From Plantago major (Eukaryota > Streptophyta > Magnoliopsida > Lamiales > Plantaginaceae), in NCBI GenBank assembly GCA_026545765.1, contig CM048841.1:90659419-90723418 (forward strand): 64,000 nt of DNA. The letters run 5' to 3'. Every line of letters begins with the position of its first letter. Position 1 is the first letter of the stretch. A model generated the notes under the pieces. It made no database searches. It saw nothing but the letters and a program-made list of their open reading frames with translations, and was not told the DNA's origin. Both the position numbers and the translations under genes were made by a program. This document shows positions 55,576 through 64,000 of the stretch, one piece after another.

Positions 55576-56995
55576 TCAGAATCGGGCGATGAAGAGTATA
55601 GTCACTGGGTGAACTGCGCCTGCGGGAACATGCATCCGCCCATTTACTTTTGCCCCGACAATCTTGTAGGGTCCTTCCCACTTGGGCTTGAGTTTTCCAA
55701 CATTGCTCAAAATGTCGGCTCGTCGGAGCACTAGGTCCCCGACTTGCAAGTTCGCCGCATGAACGTTCCTGTTGTAGGCTCGGGCGGCGGTTGCCTGATA
55801 CCTAAGGATATTCGCCAGTGCATCAGACCTTTTCTGTTCAAACATGTCCAGCTCGAATATCCGAGCTTCTCGGTTTGCCTTGTCTTCAAACTCTTGGATT
55901 CTCAAAGTCTCTACAGAAATCTCGGATGGTATGACTGCCTCTGAACCATACACCAAGGAGAATGGAGTTTCTTTGGTCGCAATCTGCGGCAGCAGGTGCG
56001 ATAAGCATAGCACGCCTTCCGTGTCGCCCGACTTTCTTGCGAAGTTCTTAATCGCTTCTCGAGGATCTTGACTATTGTTTTGTTTGTGGACTCGGCTGTC
56101 CATCATTTGCGGGTATCCAATAGATGTAAATCGTTGTTCGATTTTGAAGGACGCCACCATTCCTTGAGCCTATGTCACGAGAACTGCACCATTGTCGAGA
56201 CGAGAATCTGGCAAAGCCAAAGCGACAGATGATATTCCTCCAGATAAAGGTCCGCACTCGACTCTCTGTAATGGTTGCAACAGCCTCGGCTTCTACCCAT
56301 TTGGTAAAGTACTCCACAGCCACAATAAGAAACTTTTTCTGCTGGGTACCCCTCGGAAATGGTCCGACAATGTCGATACCCCATTGATCGAACGGACACG
56401 CTATGATTGACGGAATCATAGGGTTCGTCGGACGATGTGGGATGTTTGCATAATATTGGCAATCCTGACATCTCCGGGCGTGGTCGGCGGAATCTTTACC
56501 GATGGTGGGCCAGTAATAGCCTTGTCGTATAATTTTCTGGGCGAGAGTCCTCCCCCCGGAATGACTCCCACAGCTTCCGTTGTGTATCTCTTCCAGCATG
56601 GTCTGTGCTTCTTGTGGGTTCAAGCATCTCAGGTGGGTCCCGGAAAAAGATCTTTTGTACAGATCATCACCCATTATAAAATATCTATTCGCTCGGCATT
56701 GCACACTCCTTGATTCTTTCGGATCGGCCGGCAAAGATCCGTCCTTGAGATAGTTAAAACTGTCAGTCATCCAGTTTCTTCCTGTGTCAAGTATCATGAC
56801 CGCCGAACTGGGACCCATGACGGATGAGTCAGTAATGGTGAGTAGAATTTCTCTCCTTGTGTCCAAAGCCGACGTAGCAGATGCGTATTTTGCCAAGGCA
56901 TCAGCTCTTTCGTTCCAAACTCTGTCAAACTTTTCCAAGGTGAATTCCTCGAAGCGGCTGGCCTCATTCTTGAGTAGCTCAAGATACTTGATCAT
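55576..56995 (-). pseudogene. Gypsy 2 end of second RNase H and integrase
   Basis: On the minus strand 56995-56072 begins in the second RNase H (MIKYLELLKNEASRFEEFTL, WNERADALAKYAS) and continues with the integrase zinc site (CQDCQYYANIPHRP) and WGIDIVGPFPRGTQQKKF; a frameshift near 56190 breaks the VSDNGAQF motif. The frame 56160-55576 holds the end (FKIEQRFTSIGYPQ, TPFSLVYGSEAVIPSE, WEGPYKIVGAKVNG). The catalytic Glu region is also damaged. Inactive copy of the same pol as Gypsy 1. Confidence 0.87.
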
Positions 56996-57520
56996 CGAAG
57001 GACCTTTTGTGGCAAAACTTCCTGAAAATTGGGCCTCGACGAGCTGTGAGTCCGTGTAAGCTTTGACCTTAAGCTTGGAGAGACTTGGCTATGACCTCAC
57101 TAAAAGTGCCTCATACTCTGCCTCATTATTGGTAACTTTGAAATCCAAGGAAATCGCATAGTCGAGTTCCGCGCCATCTGGGCTCTTAAGGTAGATTCCA
57201 ATTCCTCCTACTCTTTCATTGGAAGAACCATCGACTTCCAATGTCCAGATATCGGAAGGATGTTTTTTGATTTGGAGATCTCCTGCGAGCCGCTGAGGTT
57301 CCGCTCTTGGTTCATCCCCTCCAGTGATTTTCGTTCTGACGTTGTCCGAACTGGGGTTCCTGGGAACATCACCAAGTAGAAACATTTGGTTGACCCGAGT
57401 TTCCCCCTCCGACAAGGGAGGGAACGATTGATGAACTGGGCTTCCTCAAGGTTTTCTGGGTTGAACATTGGCGGGGCTGGATTTCGGACTATATGTTTGG
57501 TGACTAAGCACTCGAACACT
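56996..57520 (-). pseudogene. Gypsy 2 second RNase H, N-terminal part
   Basis: Minus frame 57415-57089: WTLEVDGSSNERVGGIGIYL, then NNEAEYEALL, the start of the archaeal-type RNase H. A frameshift near 57090 separates it from the rest. It corresponds to 16440-16640 of Gypsy 1. Confidence 0.85.
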
Positions 57521-57699
57521 TGCTTGTCAGGGACTTTCTCTGAATCCTTCTCTGGGTAATCCGCTAAGAAGTCGGCGAGGACCTGAGCCTTTTTGGGCCG
57601 ACGAACTGTAGCAAATGTCGATTCACGAGCTCAATCGCCACCGAGAGAGTCGTCCAGATTGGTCGGGCTTTCCTAGGACTGTTTCAAAGGTTCATGATT

Positions 57700-58750
57700 A
57701 GTACCACTATTTTGTGAGACTTAAAGTAAGGTTTTAACCAATGGCGGTATAAACTAAAGCATATGCGAGTTTCTCGATCTTCACGTATCTTGTCTCCGCC
57801 AAGAAGGCTTTGCTAAGATAGTAGATCGGCAAATGCTCGTTAGCTTGAATCCGTATTAGGGAACTCATTGCCTCTTCCGTAATTGCTAGGTAGAGATAGA
57901 GTGGTTCTCCTTGACGGGCTTGGAGAGCGGTGGAGGAATGGAGGTATTCTTTCAACTTTTCAAAGCCTCGAACATTCCGCGGTCCACAAAGTTCTCTCCT
58001 TTAGGAGGGTTTTGAAGAACGGAAGATTCTTCTCGGTGATCGGAAATAAAACGACTTAAGGACATGAGACTTCCTATGAGCATTGTACCTCATTGAGGGT
58101 TTTGGTGTGGCGATCTAGGATCGCCTTGATTTTCTCGGGATTGGCGCTTATTCCCTTTCCGTGACCATGTATCAGGAATTTTCCTCCCTTTACTCCGAAA
58201 GTGCAATTTTCCGGATTCAGTTTCATCCCATACTTCCGCAGAATGGAAAAGCAATTATTGAGATGCTCAATGTGCTCTTCTTCAGTCTTACTTTTAACAA
58301 GAATATCTCGTGAACTTCCATCGTCTTCCGATTTCGTCTTTGAACATTTGGTTTACTCATTTGGTAGGTGGCTCCGCGTTCTTGATCGAATGGCATCACT
58401 TTGAAGTAGTATACTCCTCCGCCCAAGAAAGCCGTTTTCTTAACGTCCTCCTTGGTCAATTTGGTAGAAGCCTTGGTATCGTCCATGAAGCTTCGATGGC
58501 GACATCCGGAGGTAGAGTCAACCATTGATCTATCCGTGGCAATGGATACGGATCCTTGGGCAAAACTTGTTCAACCTTGTGAAGTCATTACACATTCGCC
58601 ACTTGCGGCGACTTTTTCACCGAACAACATTGCAAACCCGTCGAATAGCGGACTTCCTCGATGTGTCCCGCTTTAGAGTCGATCGACTTGGCGGATATGA
58701 TGGCATCCTTGATTGGGCCAAAGTCTTTCCTTTTACGTCGGATGTATTGA
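57700..58750 (-). pseudogene. Gypsy 2 reverse transcriptase and first RNase H, heavily degraded
   Basis: Only fragments remain in several frames: VDSTSGCRHRSFMDDTKAS and KVMPFDQERGATYQ (58525-58223), and LYLYLAITEEAMSSL with YYLSKAFLAETRYVKIEKLA (57955-57734). The YVDD active site is not recoverable (VHEIF in its place). The region is also shorter than in Gypsy 1 because of deletions. RT is far more decayed than the flanking gag, protease and integrase. Confidence 0.8.
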
Positions 58751-59500
58751 TCAAGGATCCATGTTCGACGGTGAATCAGAACTCTGGTCGATCCCCTTCA
58801 GATCGTCGGTACTCCAGGCGAACACATCGCTGTTTTCTCGGACGCAAGCGATGAGCTTCATCTCTACTTCCACATTCATTTCGGTCCTGATCCTTGTTTT
58901 CTTCTCGGGATCGGCAGCAATAATCTCGATCTCTTTAAGGGTCTCATGGGGCTCAATTCGCGTCGTTCTAGGAAATTTTTCCTTCTGGCTTCCTACGCCG
59001 ACTTGTGAGTCCTCTTTTCTGGGTGGAAGGATAGTGGGCGCGTCGGGAGTCATGGTGACTGTTAGCACGGGCGCAGACGCCCTTCGTGTGGACATGATAT
59101 AACATTCCCAAGCTTCTCTGACATTTTCGAGCTCTTGTCCGACTCCGAAGGCCGTTGGGAACTTCATTCTATTGTGGAGAGGAGATGAAACAGCTCGAAA
59201 CTGGTTGAGACCTGGGCGTCCGAAGATGGCACTGTAGTCGAAAGTTTGTTCGACCACCACAAAGCGGACTTCTTGTGTCACCCTTGCCGGAAAGGTACCG
59301 AGAGAAACATGTAACATGATACTTCCGAGGGGTCGTACAGTTCCTCCTCCGAATCCTAATATGGAGGTGTGCACTCTGCCATATCGGACTCTACCCAATG
59401 CCATCTGATCCAGTGTCCTCTTAGAGATGATGTTCGAGGAACTTCCAGTGTCAACCAAGATCTTATTCACTCGGTAGGTTGCAATGGTCAAGGAGACCAC
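58751..59500 (-). pseudogene. Gypsy 2 protease region
   Basis: Minus frame of 249 residues: ILVDTGSSSNIISKRTLDQM with intact DTG, then IFGRPGLNQFRAVSSPLHNR and the leader into RT (EVEMKLIACVRENSDVFAWS). It lines up with 13980-14720 of Gypsy 1 without the stop found there at 14565. It lacks an intact junction to RT. Confidence 0.87.
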
Positions 59501-59772
59501 CAGTGGGACATCTGGGTTTTCGATGTCTTCTCCCCCTGCCGTAGGAGGAGGAATTTCACTGTCATCGAATGATATGGCATTGGTGCCTGGAATTGCCGGA
59601 CTAGCATATGCTCGGTCGTTGTTCCAGAGGTTTTGCGATGCGTTCCTTGCGTTCTGCTATCTCCCCGTTGGTCCTCCCGCATAGTGTTGATCACCCATCA
59701 GATGGGCGTTTTCCATTTCGATATCGTCAAGATAGCGGTAAGAACGTTGGTCCGTGACGGGCGGATAGTTGG

Positions 59773-61317
59773 TCATGGAGGGGGCAGAGGCAATGAGTGG
59801 GGCGGTGGTTCCGTCATCCTCTCATCTCTCCTTTGCTCTGTTCTATCTTGTCGTACAGGTTCGTCCTTATAGATATGCTCCTTCAATTTTCCATCCCTTA
59901 TCAGGTGTTCCACCTCTGTCTTCAGCTGAATGCAATCGTCCGTTTCGTGTCCGCGACACTTGTGAAACTTGCAATAGCCTTTAGCGTTCTTGCTCTTACG
60001 GCATTGTGAGGGGCTTCGCCATCGACGTCCAAATTTCTTCTCAACAATAGTTGCAAGATGTCGGATCTTGGTCATTGGCCGGGTATAGTCCGCATATCGC
60101 CTTGGCGGACTTCTCTCCCTGTGAAAATCTCTGTCTCTTTGATCCCTTCTTGAATCAAACTTTACCGGGCGTTGGTCTTGCTTCACCGGATCCTTTGCTT
60201 TCTTGGAGCTGGCTCTCACTGGAACATTCCTTCTGTAATCTTCTCCATACATCACTTCCTCACAGATGTCTTCTAAGTACTTTTCGCTTCTTACCTCTTG
60301 ACTTGAGAGTTTTCTTCGGAGTTCCGAGTTTAGAGTATTAGCATACAGGTGTCGGACCCGTTCTTTAATACTGTGTGGCTCAACCCGAAGAACCTCCGTG
60401 TGAAATCGATCCAAGAAAGTCCTTAGATCCTCGTGCTCTCCCTGTATAACACCTGCTAGATGCTCCACGGTACGTTTTCTCCTCTTGGATTTGTCGAATC
60501 GGGCCAAGAATTTAGAAGACAGATCCGCGTACGACTGTATCGAATTATTCGGTAAAGAGGTGTACCAATCCATGGCAGTCCCGAAGAGAGTGGACGAGAA
60601 AGTGAGGGCTTTAGTGTTGTCACTCATCCATTTGGAATCCATCTTGCCGTTGAAGCGTGTCAGGTGACCCACGGGACAAGCGTCCCCATAGTAGTATTCC
60701 AAGTTTGGAATCACTTGGTCCGAATTCCTGTTTCTCTCCTTCTCTCTCATGATACTGTCACATAGGGGATTTGGCGCGCTGGTAGTTATCTGCTCGTGAT
60801 CTTTTACGAGACATCCGAGGCTTAGAATTTGAGCTTCTAAAGCCTTTTGCTGGGCATAGATCTCGTCTGCCGTCATGATCTCCCCTGTCCCCGGATGCAT
60901 GGCCACATCCACGGGAAGTTCGTTCATACGAGCTCTTGGAATTGTTTCTGCCACTTGATCCCTATCCCTCGGAGGCACTGGGAGTGGAACTTCTGGGTGT
61001 CTATTGTTCACGTCTTGGCGCTCTCTCCTTACTTGATGGCTTCCTTCCCCCCGGATTTGTGAGGCTGATGCCCGCCTGTCCAATAGATCTCGCAAATCCT
61101 CCTGGGGTTGTTGATCTCCTAATCTCTGTTGGATTGGACGTTGTCCGTTCCTAGACAATGCTGGCTCTGTCTGACGAGGCGTAATCACTGGCGGAGTGGC
61201 TTGTTGTGGAGGAGCATTGTTGGATCCCAGGCACCCTTGGATGATCGTTAGCAGCCTGTCAAACTGCATCTCGCTCAATCCAAGGTCGTTAGTGCGGACA
61301 ATGCGTCCATCAGGCAT
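59773..61317 (-). pseudogene. Gypsy 2 gag, main part
   Basis: 514 residues on minus. Capsid core FSSTLFGTAMDWYTSLPNNS, SSKFLARFDKSKRRKRTVEH and AGVIQGEHEDLRTFLDRFHT; zinc knuckle CKFHKCRGHETDDC near the end. More complete than the gag of Gypsy 1 and useful as a template to locate its breaks. The N-terminal piece lies in another frame (61519-61310). Confidence 0.9.
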
Positions 61318-61519
61318 CGTGAATTGTCAAGTGCGGTGGGCCTTGAGCTCTGTCGGAGAAGCTCGGCCGCACCTTCTTCGAGGAAGGACCGGTGCGCGTC
61401 CCTCGCTGATATCTTCCTCTTACTGCTGCCCCTGCGTCCCGGTGGTAGGCGTCCATGCGCGGTGGTGGAGTTCTTAATTCTGTAGTACCAGCTCTCGCTG
61501 TTCGTCTCGTTCTTGCCAT
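61310..61519 (-). pseudogene. Gypsy 2 gag, N-terminal piece
   Basis: Minus ATG at 61519 opens MARTRRTARAGTTELRTPPP, parallel to MARTRKSAR of Gypsy 1, 38 bases after the primer-binding site. The frame stops at 61310 and the rest of gag is in the neighbouring frame, so one frameshift lies near 61315. Confidence 0.82.
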
Positions 61520-61556
61520 TGGTTTACTCGAAACACAGATGCTTTTTGTAAAGATT

Positions 61557-61575
61557 CCCACAGACGGCGCCAAAA
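61557..61575 (-). other. Gypsy 2 primer-binding site
   Basis: On the minus strand TTTTGGCGCCGTCTGTGGG directly after LTR end CCCTCAACA. Same type as Gypsy 1. Confidence 0.82.
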
Positions 61576-61765
61576 TGTTGAGGGATAAACCTCTCAACAC
61601 CAACACTACCACTGTAGGTAACCCATTCTAACCCCCCCCCCCCACTTAGTCCTTTTAGGTGCTCTCTCTCGGACAAGCCTTTTATCGGACTTCAAGTTGG
61701 AGGCAGAGCTTGGATTAGGTTACTTGCAGTGGTAGTGTTGGTGTTGAGAGGTTTATCCCTCAACA
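61576..61765. repeat. Fold-back LTR end replacing the 5' LTR of Gypsy 2
   Basis: 61576-61623 is the LTR terminus in the correct orientation. 61617-61765 is the reverse complement of 50248-50390 and differs mainly by a longer C run (12 against 6). The two join at the shared sequence GGTAACC. Confidence 0.92.
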
Positions 61766-61770
61766 ATATG
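61766..61770 (+). repeat. Target-site duplication of Gypsy element 2 (right)
   Basis: ATATG, identical to 50243-50247. Confidence 0.92.
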
Positions 61771-62654
61771 TATGGCATCAACTAGTTCTTAAAGCCAGTT
61801 TATATGGAACCCGCATCAGCAAGAGTTTTGCTTCACCTTTCTTGAGGGTCTTGGTCGCTCTTATAAAGCATCCCACTGCTTTGGAATTGCTTATCGAAGA
61901 TCCATTTCTTGTATTATTTTGTAGTTCTCTGATAAAACATCCCACTGCTTTGGAAATGCTTATCGAAGATTCATGTCTTGTATTGTGTTGTAGTTCTACA
62001 TTACTGAGCCATAGGCAAAGGAGGATTAGTGTAGGTAGAAATGAAATTTAGGGGTCATTTAGTATATTACTAATAAAAGGGTTCCCCGCATCCCTCTTGA
62101 CAAAAGACAAGCTGAGCTGTTGCATTTAGATGACAAAGCACAAACTGAACAGTTGCATTTAGAAGAAGTTTAGGACGTTATCATCCCATTGGCATTCAAC
62201 TTCAGTGTCTTTACCTCTTATAATCATGTACAGTTTTCTGTAGTTTTCTAGGTTGAAAGGAAATTCGTATGTTCATCCTTTGATTCTTTAGATAATGAGA
62301 GGTGTGAGTGTGACCACCTAACTGTCAAAAGATTCCATTTAGCCCCTAGTTCTTATGGCGTGGTTCATTCTTATCTGTTTAGCACAAGTCAGCTCGATGA
62401 GCTCATTTTTGTAATAAACCTGATACGTGAACGCCTAGCTGCTAGCTAATAAGCTTGCTGCTAGATTTGTTTTTACATACTATATTTAACAAATCAACTA
62501 GCTTATCAATTTACTAAACACTTTTATAAAAATCAATTAGTTTATCAGTTACTCAATCAGCTACCAGCTTTTCAACTAGTTTTGCTAAACTGCTAAACAT
62601 AGCCAAAACCAAATTGCATGCACATTTTGTGTGCTCCATTCGATCTTTCTTGTC
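61771..62654. other. Former 3' flank of the PDRG1-like gene
   Basis: Host DNA that joined 50247 before the Gypsy insertion. It contains a 69-bp tandem duplication (units starting near 61863 and 61932, CATCCCACTGCTTTGGAA) and a 32-bp one at about 62098-62170 (CAGTTGCATTTAGA). No convincing gene. Confidence 0.6.
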
Positions 62655-62957
62655 AAATTTATGTCCTTTAATCAGGGCTGCAAACGAGCCGAGCTTGAAG
62701 GATTATTAGGCTTAAGCTCGAGCTCGGGTTCGAGCTCGAACAAGTTTCACAATTTGAGCTCGAGCTCGAAAGAATTTTCTTTACTCGAGCTCGGATCGCG
62801 AGCTTTATTTATTTATTTTTAATTAAAAATTTGCAGCTCGAAGGCTCGATTTAGCTCGGCTCGCAAGCTCAAAAGTTTACAAAGCCTCAAAATGTCATTC
62901 GTGTTAAGAGAAAATTGGCTCGAAGTGAAACAAGTAAAAAATAAATAATGTCATTCG
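62655..62957. repeat. GAGCTCGA-rich dispersed repeat, copy 2
   Basis: Begins GGGCTGCAAACGAGCCGAGC and runs parallel to 47007-47270. AATGTCATTCGTGTTAAGAG occurs twice at its end (about 62891 and 62948), next to the LTR of the following Copia element, so part of the LTR edge was duplicated here. Confidence 0.78.
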
Positions 62958-63169
62958 TGTTAAGAGAAAAAGAGAGTGAAGAGAGAAGAGAAGAAGAGAA
63001 TTGTATAGAGTTTCTTCAAGCCTCAAAATGAGAGTACAAGCTAGCTATTTATACAAGTGTAAAGTGATCTCAAAAGGCTAAGAGATCTCCACTAACTTGT
63101 GTACATCAATTCTCTCATCCACTAACCTATGTACATCACCCACTATTTCTTGTGCATTTATACATAACA
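62958..63169 (-). repeat. Small Copia 3' LTR
   Basis: On the minus strand TGTTATGTATAAATGCACAA...TCTCTTAACA, about 212 bp, with TATA box TATAAATAGC (about 63047-63056). Preceded on the minus strand by the polypurine tract TTTAAGGGGTT (63170-63180). Confidence 0.8.
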
Positions 63170-63180
63170 AACCCCTTAAA

Positions 63181-63486
63181 TGAACATGAGTGGGTGATGG
63201 TTGGTACGTGAAAAATATACTGCCTCATTAAAAACCTTACTAAGAAAAATCCAGTGGGATAAAAACTTAGCTAAGGGAAAAAGAGTGCAGTGCGTATCCA
63301 ACTCCCCTGTTTAAAAAATCACATCACTTCCTTTAGTCATCGCATTCCAATCTTTCGAACCAATTTCTCGAATGATGATGATGGAAGTGATTTGGTGAAC
63401 AAGTCCGCCAAGTTATCAATTGAACGAATATGTTGAACTTGGATGGAGCCTTCTTTTTGTAGATCATGGGTGAAGAAAAACTTTGG
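63181..63486 (-). other. Copia 3' untranslated region
   Basis: Non-coding stretch between the RNase H frame and the LTR; no open frame. Confidence 0.55.
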
Positions 63487-64000
63487 TTATATATGCTTTG
63501 TCCGATCTCCTTTGATGAAGCCTCCCTTTAGTTGAACTATGCAAGCTGCATTATCCTCATATATCACTGTCGGAACTTCCTTCTTGAATGTGAGGCCGCA
63601 CATATCTCGAATATGTCCAGTTAAAGATCTTAACCAAACACACTCACGACTTGCTTTATGAATCGCTAAAATTTCTGCATGGTTAGAAGAAGTAGCAAAT
63701 AAAGTTTGCTTAACAGATCGCAATGAAATGGTTGTACCTCCATAAGTAAACAGATAACCTGTTTGAGATCGAGCTTTGTGCAGATCAAATAAATATCCCG
63801 CATCAGCATATCCAATTAATTCTGGATTGCTAGATTTTGGATAAAAACAAGCCCATATCCATTGTGCCTCGTAAGTATCGAAGTACTTGTTTAACTCCAT
63901 TCCAATGTCCCCGAGTTGGAGAAGAACTATATCTTGCTAGTAAATTAACAGCAAAAGCTATCAGGCCGTGTATTGTTAGCAAGGTACATTAGTGCACCAA
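63487..64000 (-). pseudogene. Copia RNase H and RT end (partial)
   Basis: The minus frame 63900-63487 reads IGYADAGYLFDLHKARSQTG, LFATSSNHAEILAIHKASRE and YEDNAACIVQLKGGFIKGDR with TKHI, the Copia RNase H with its D-E-D residues. The preceding RT end (ALMYLAN, near 63980) is in another frame, so there is at least one frameshift. The usual last 30 or so residues after TKHI appear to be missing or out of frame. Confidence 0.85.

Larger units (their letters stand above)
50248..61765 (-). mobile_element. Tat-lineage Ty3/Gypsy retrotransposon 2 with an aberrant 5' end
   Basis: An 11.5-kb element on the minus strand. The complete 3' LTR is at the left (50248-51083). Polypurine tract, antisense gene (plus strand), integrase, second RNase H, degraded RT, protease, gag and primer-binding site follow to the right. 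Where a normal 5' LTR should stand there are only the last 48 bases of the LTR (61576-61623) followed by an inverted copy of 143 LTR-end bases (61617-61765). Both outer ends are therefore the same LTR terminus TGTTGAGGG, and a 5-bp duplication ATATG flanks the whole. It lacks U3 and R at its 5' end, so it has no normal promoter, and its pol is full of frameshifts. Confidence 0.92.
62958..64000 (-). mobile_element. 3' part of a minus-strand Ty1/Copia element, running off the window
   Basis: Short LTR (62958-63169), polypurine tract, then RNase H and the end of RT reading towards lower coordinates. It belongs to a different Copia lineage from the Sirevirus element: small LTR, no env-like ORF, ISLRSVKQTLFATSS-type RNase H. 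The 5' part lies beyond 64000. Confidence 0.85.

Noticed and set aside
61842..62051. 69-residue frame with an internal 23-residue repeat as a gene
   Set aside because: Short, no motif, lies in the former 3' flank of the PDRG1-like gene, and the repeat is explained by a DNA tandem duplication.

Overview
This is plant nuclear DNA, almost certainly from a eudicot. The evidence is intron-bearing genes with GT-AG junctions, a plant soluble epoxide hydrolase, TIFY-domain genes, and plant-specific retrotransposon lineages (Tat-type Ty3/Gypsy with two RNase H domains, and a Sirevirus-type Ty1/Copia). The species cannot be named from the sequence. Roughly 70 percent of the window is transposable elements, several of them nested.

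Layout. 1-4200: decayed L1-type LINE with endonuclease, reverse transcriptase and zf-RVT pieces. 4200-8360: AT-rich DNA with a 2-kb element with doubled inverted ends (5058-7053), a Stowaway-like MITE inside it, and a truncated LINE tail with poly(A). 8361-32315: a Sirevirus-like Copia element whose gag-pol gene is split by a 14.6-kb Tat-lineage Gypsy element (11000-25578, target duplication AGTTG). 32316-32571: a second short LINE tail. 33067-34467: a JAZ3/TIFY6-like gene with one apparent frameshift. 34500-42500: MITEs and inverted-repeat elements without convincing genes. 42575-42965: a second, short TIFY gene or fragment. 44595-46077 (minus): a complete three-exon soluble epoxide hydrolase. 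46227-47631: MITEs. 47667-49789: a four-exon PDRG1-like prefoldin-family gene. 50248-61765: a second Tat-lineage Gypsy element, minus strand, inserted about 460 bp after that gene's stop codon. 62655-62957: a dispersed GAGCTCGA-rich repeat. 62958-64000: the 3' end of a minus-strand Copia element that runs off the window.

The retroelements act as mobile units. In each Tat element the sense strand codes gag, protease, reverse transcriptase, RNase H, a second RNase H and integrase. The opposite strand carries a separate gene (gypsy-type Transposase_28-like domain plus a coiled-coil C-terminal domain) that runs tail-to-tail into pol and has its own TATA box and probable leader intron. All the retroelements here have stops or frameshifts, and none looks autonomous. 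The host genes with clear functions are the epoxide hydrolase (epoxy fatty acid hydrolysis) and the PDRG1-like chaperone subunit; the TIFY genes would belong to jasmonate signalling but lack a recognisable Jas motif.

The most unusual structure is the second Gypsy element. Its right end is not a normal 5' LTR but a fold-back of the LTR's own U5 end, so both outer ends of the insertion are the same LTR terminus, flanked by a perfect 5-bp target duplication (ATATG). This looks like an aberrant, self-primed cDNA that was nevertheless integrated.
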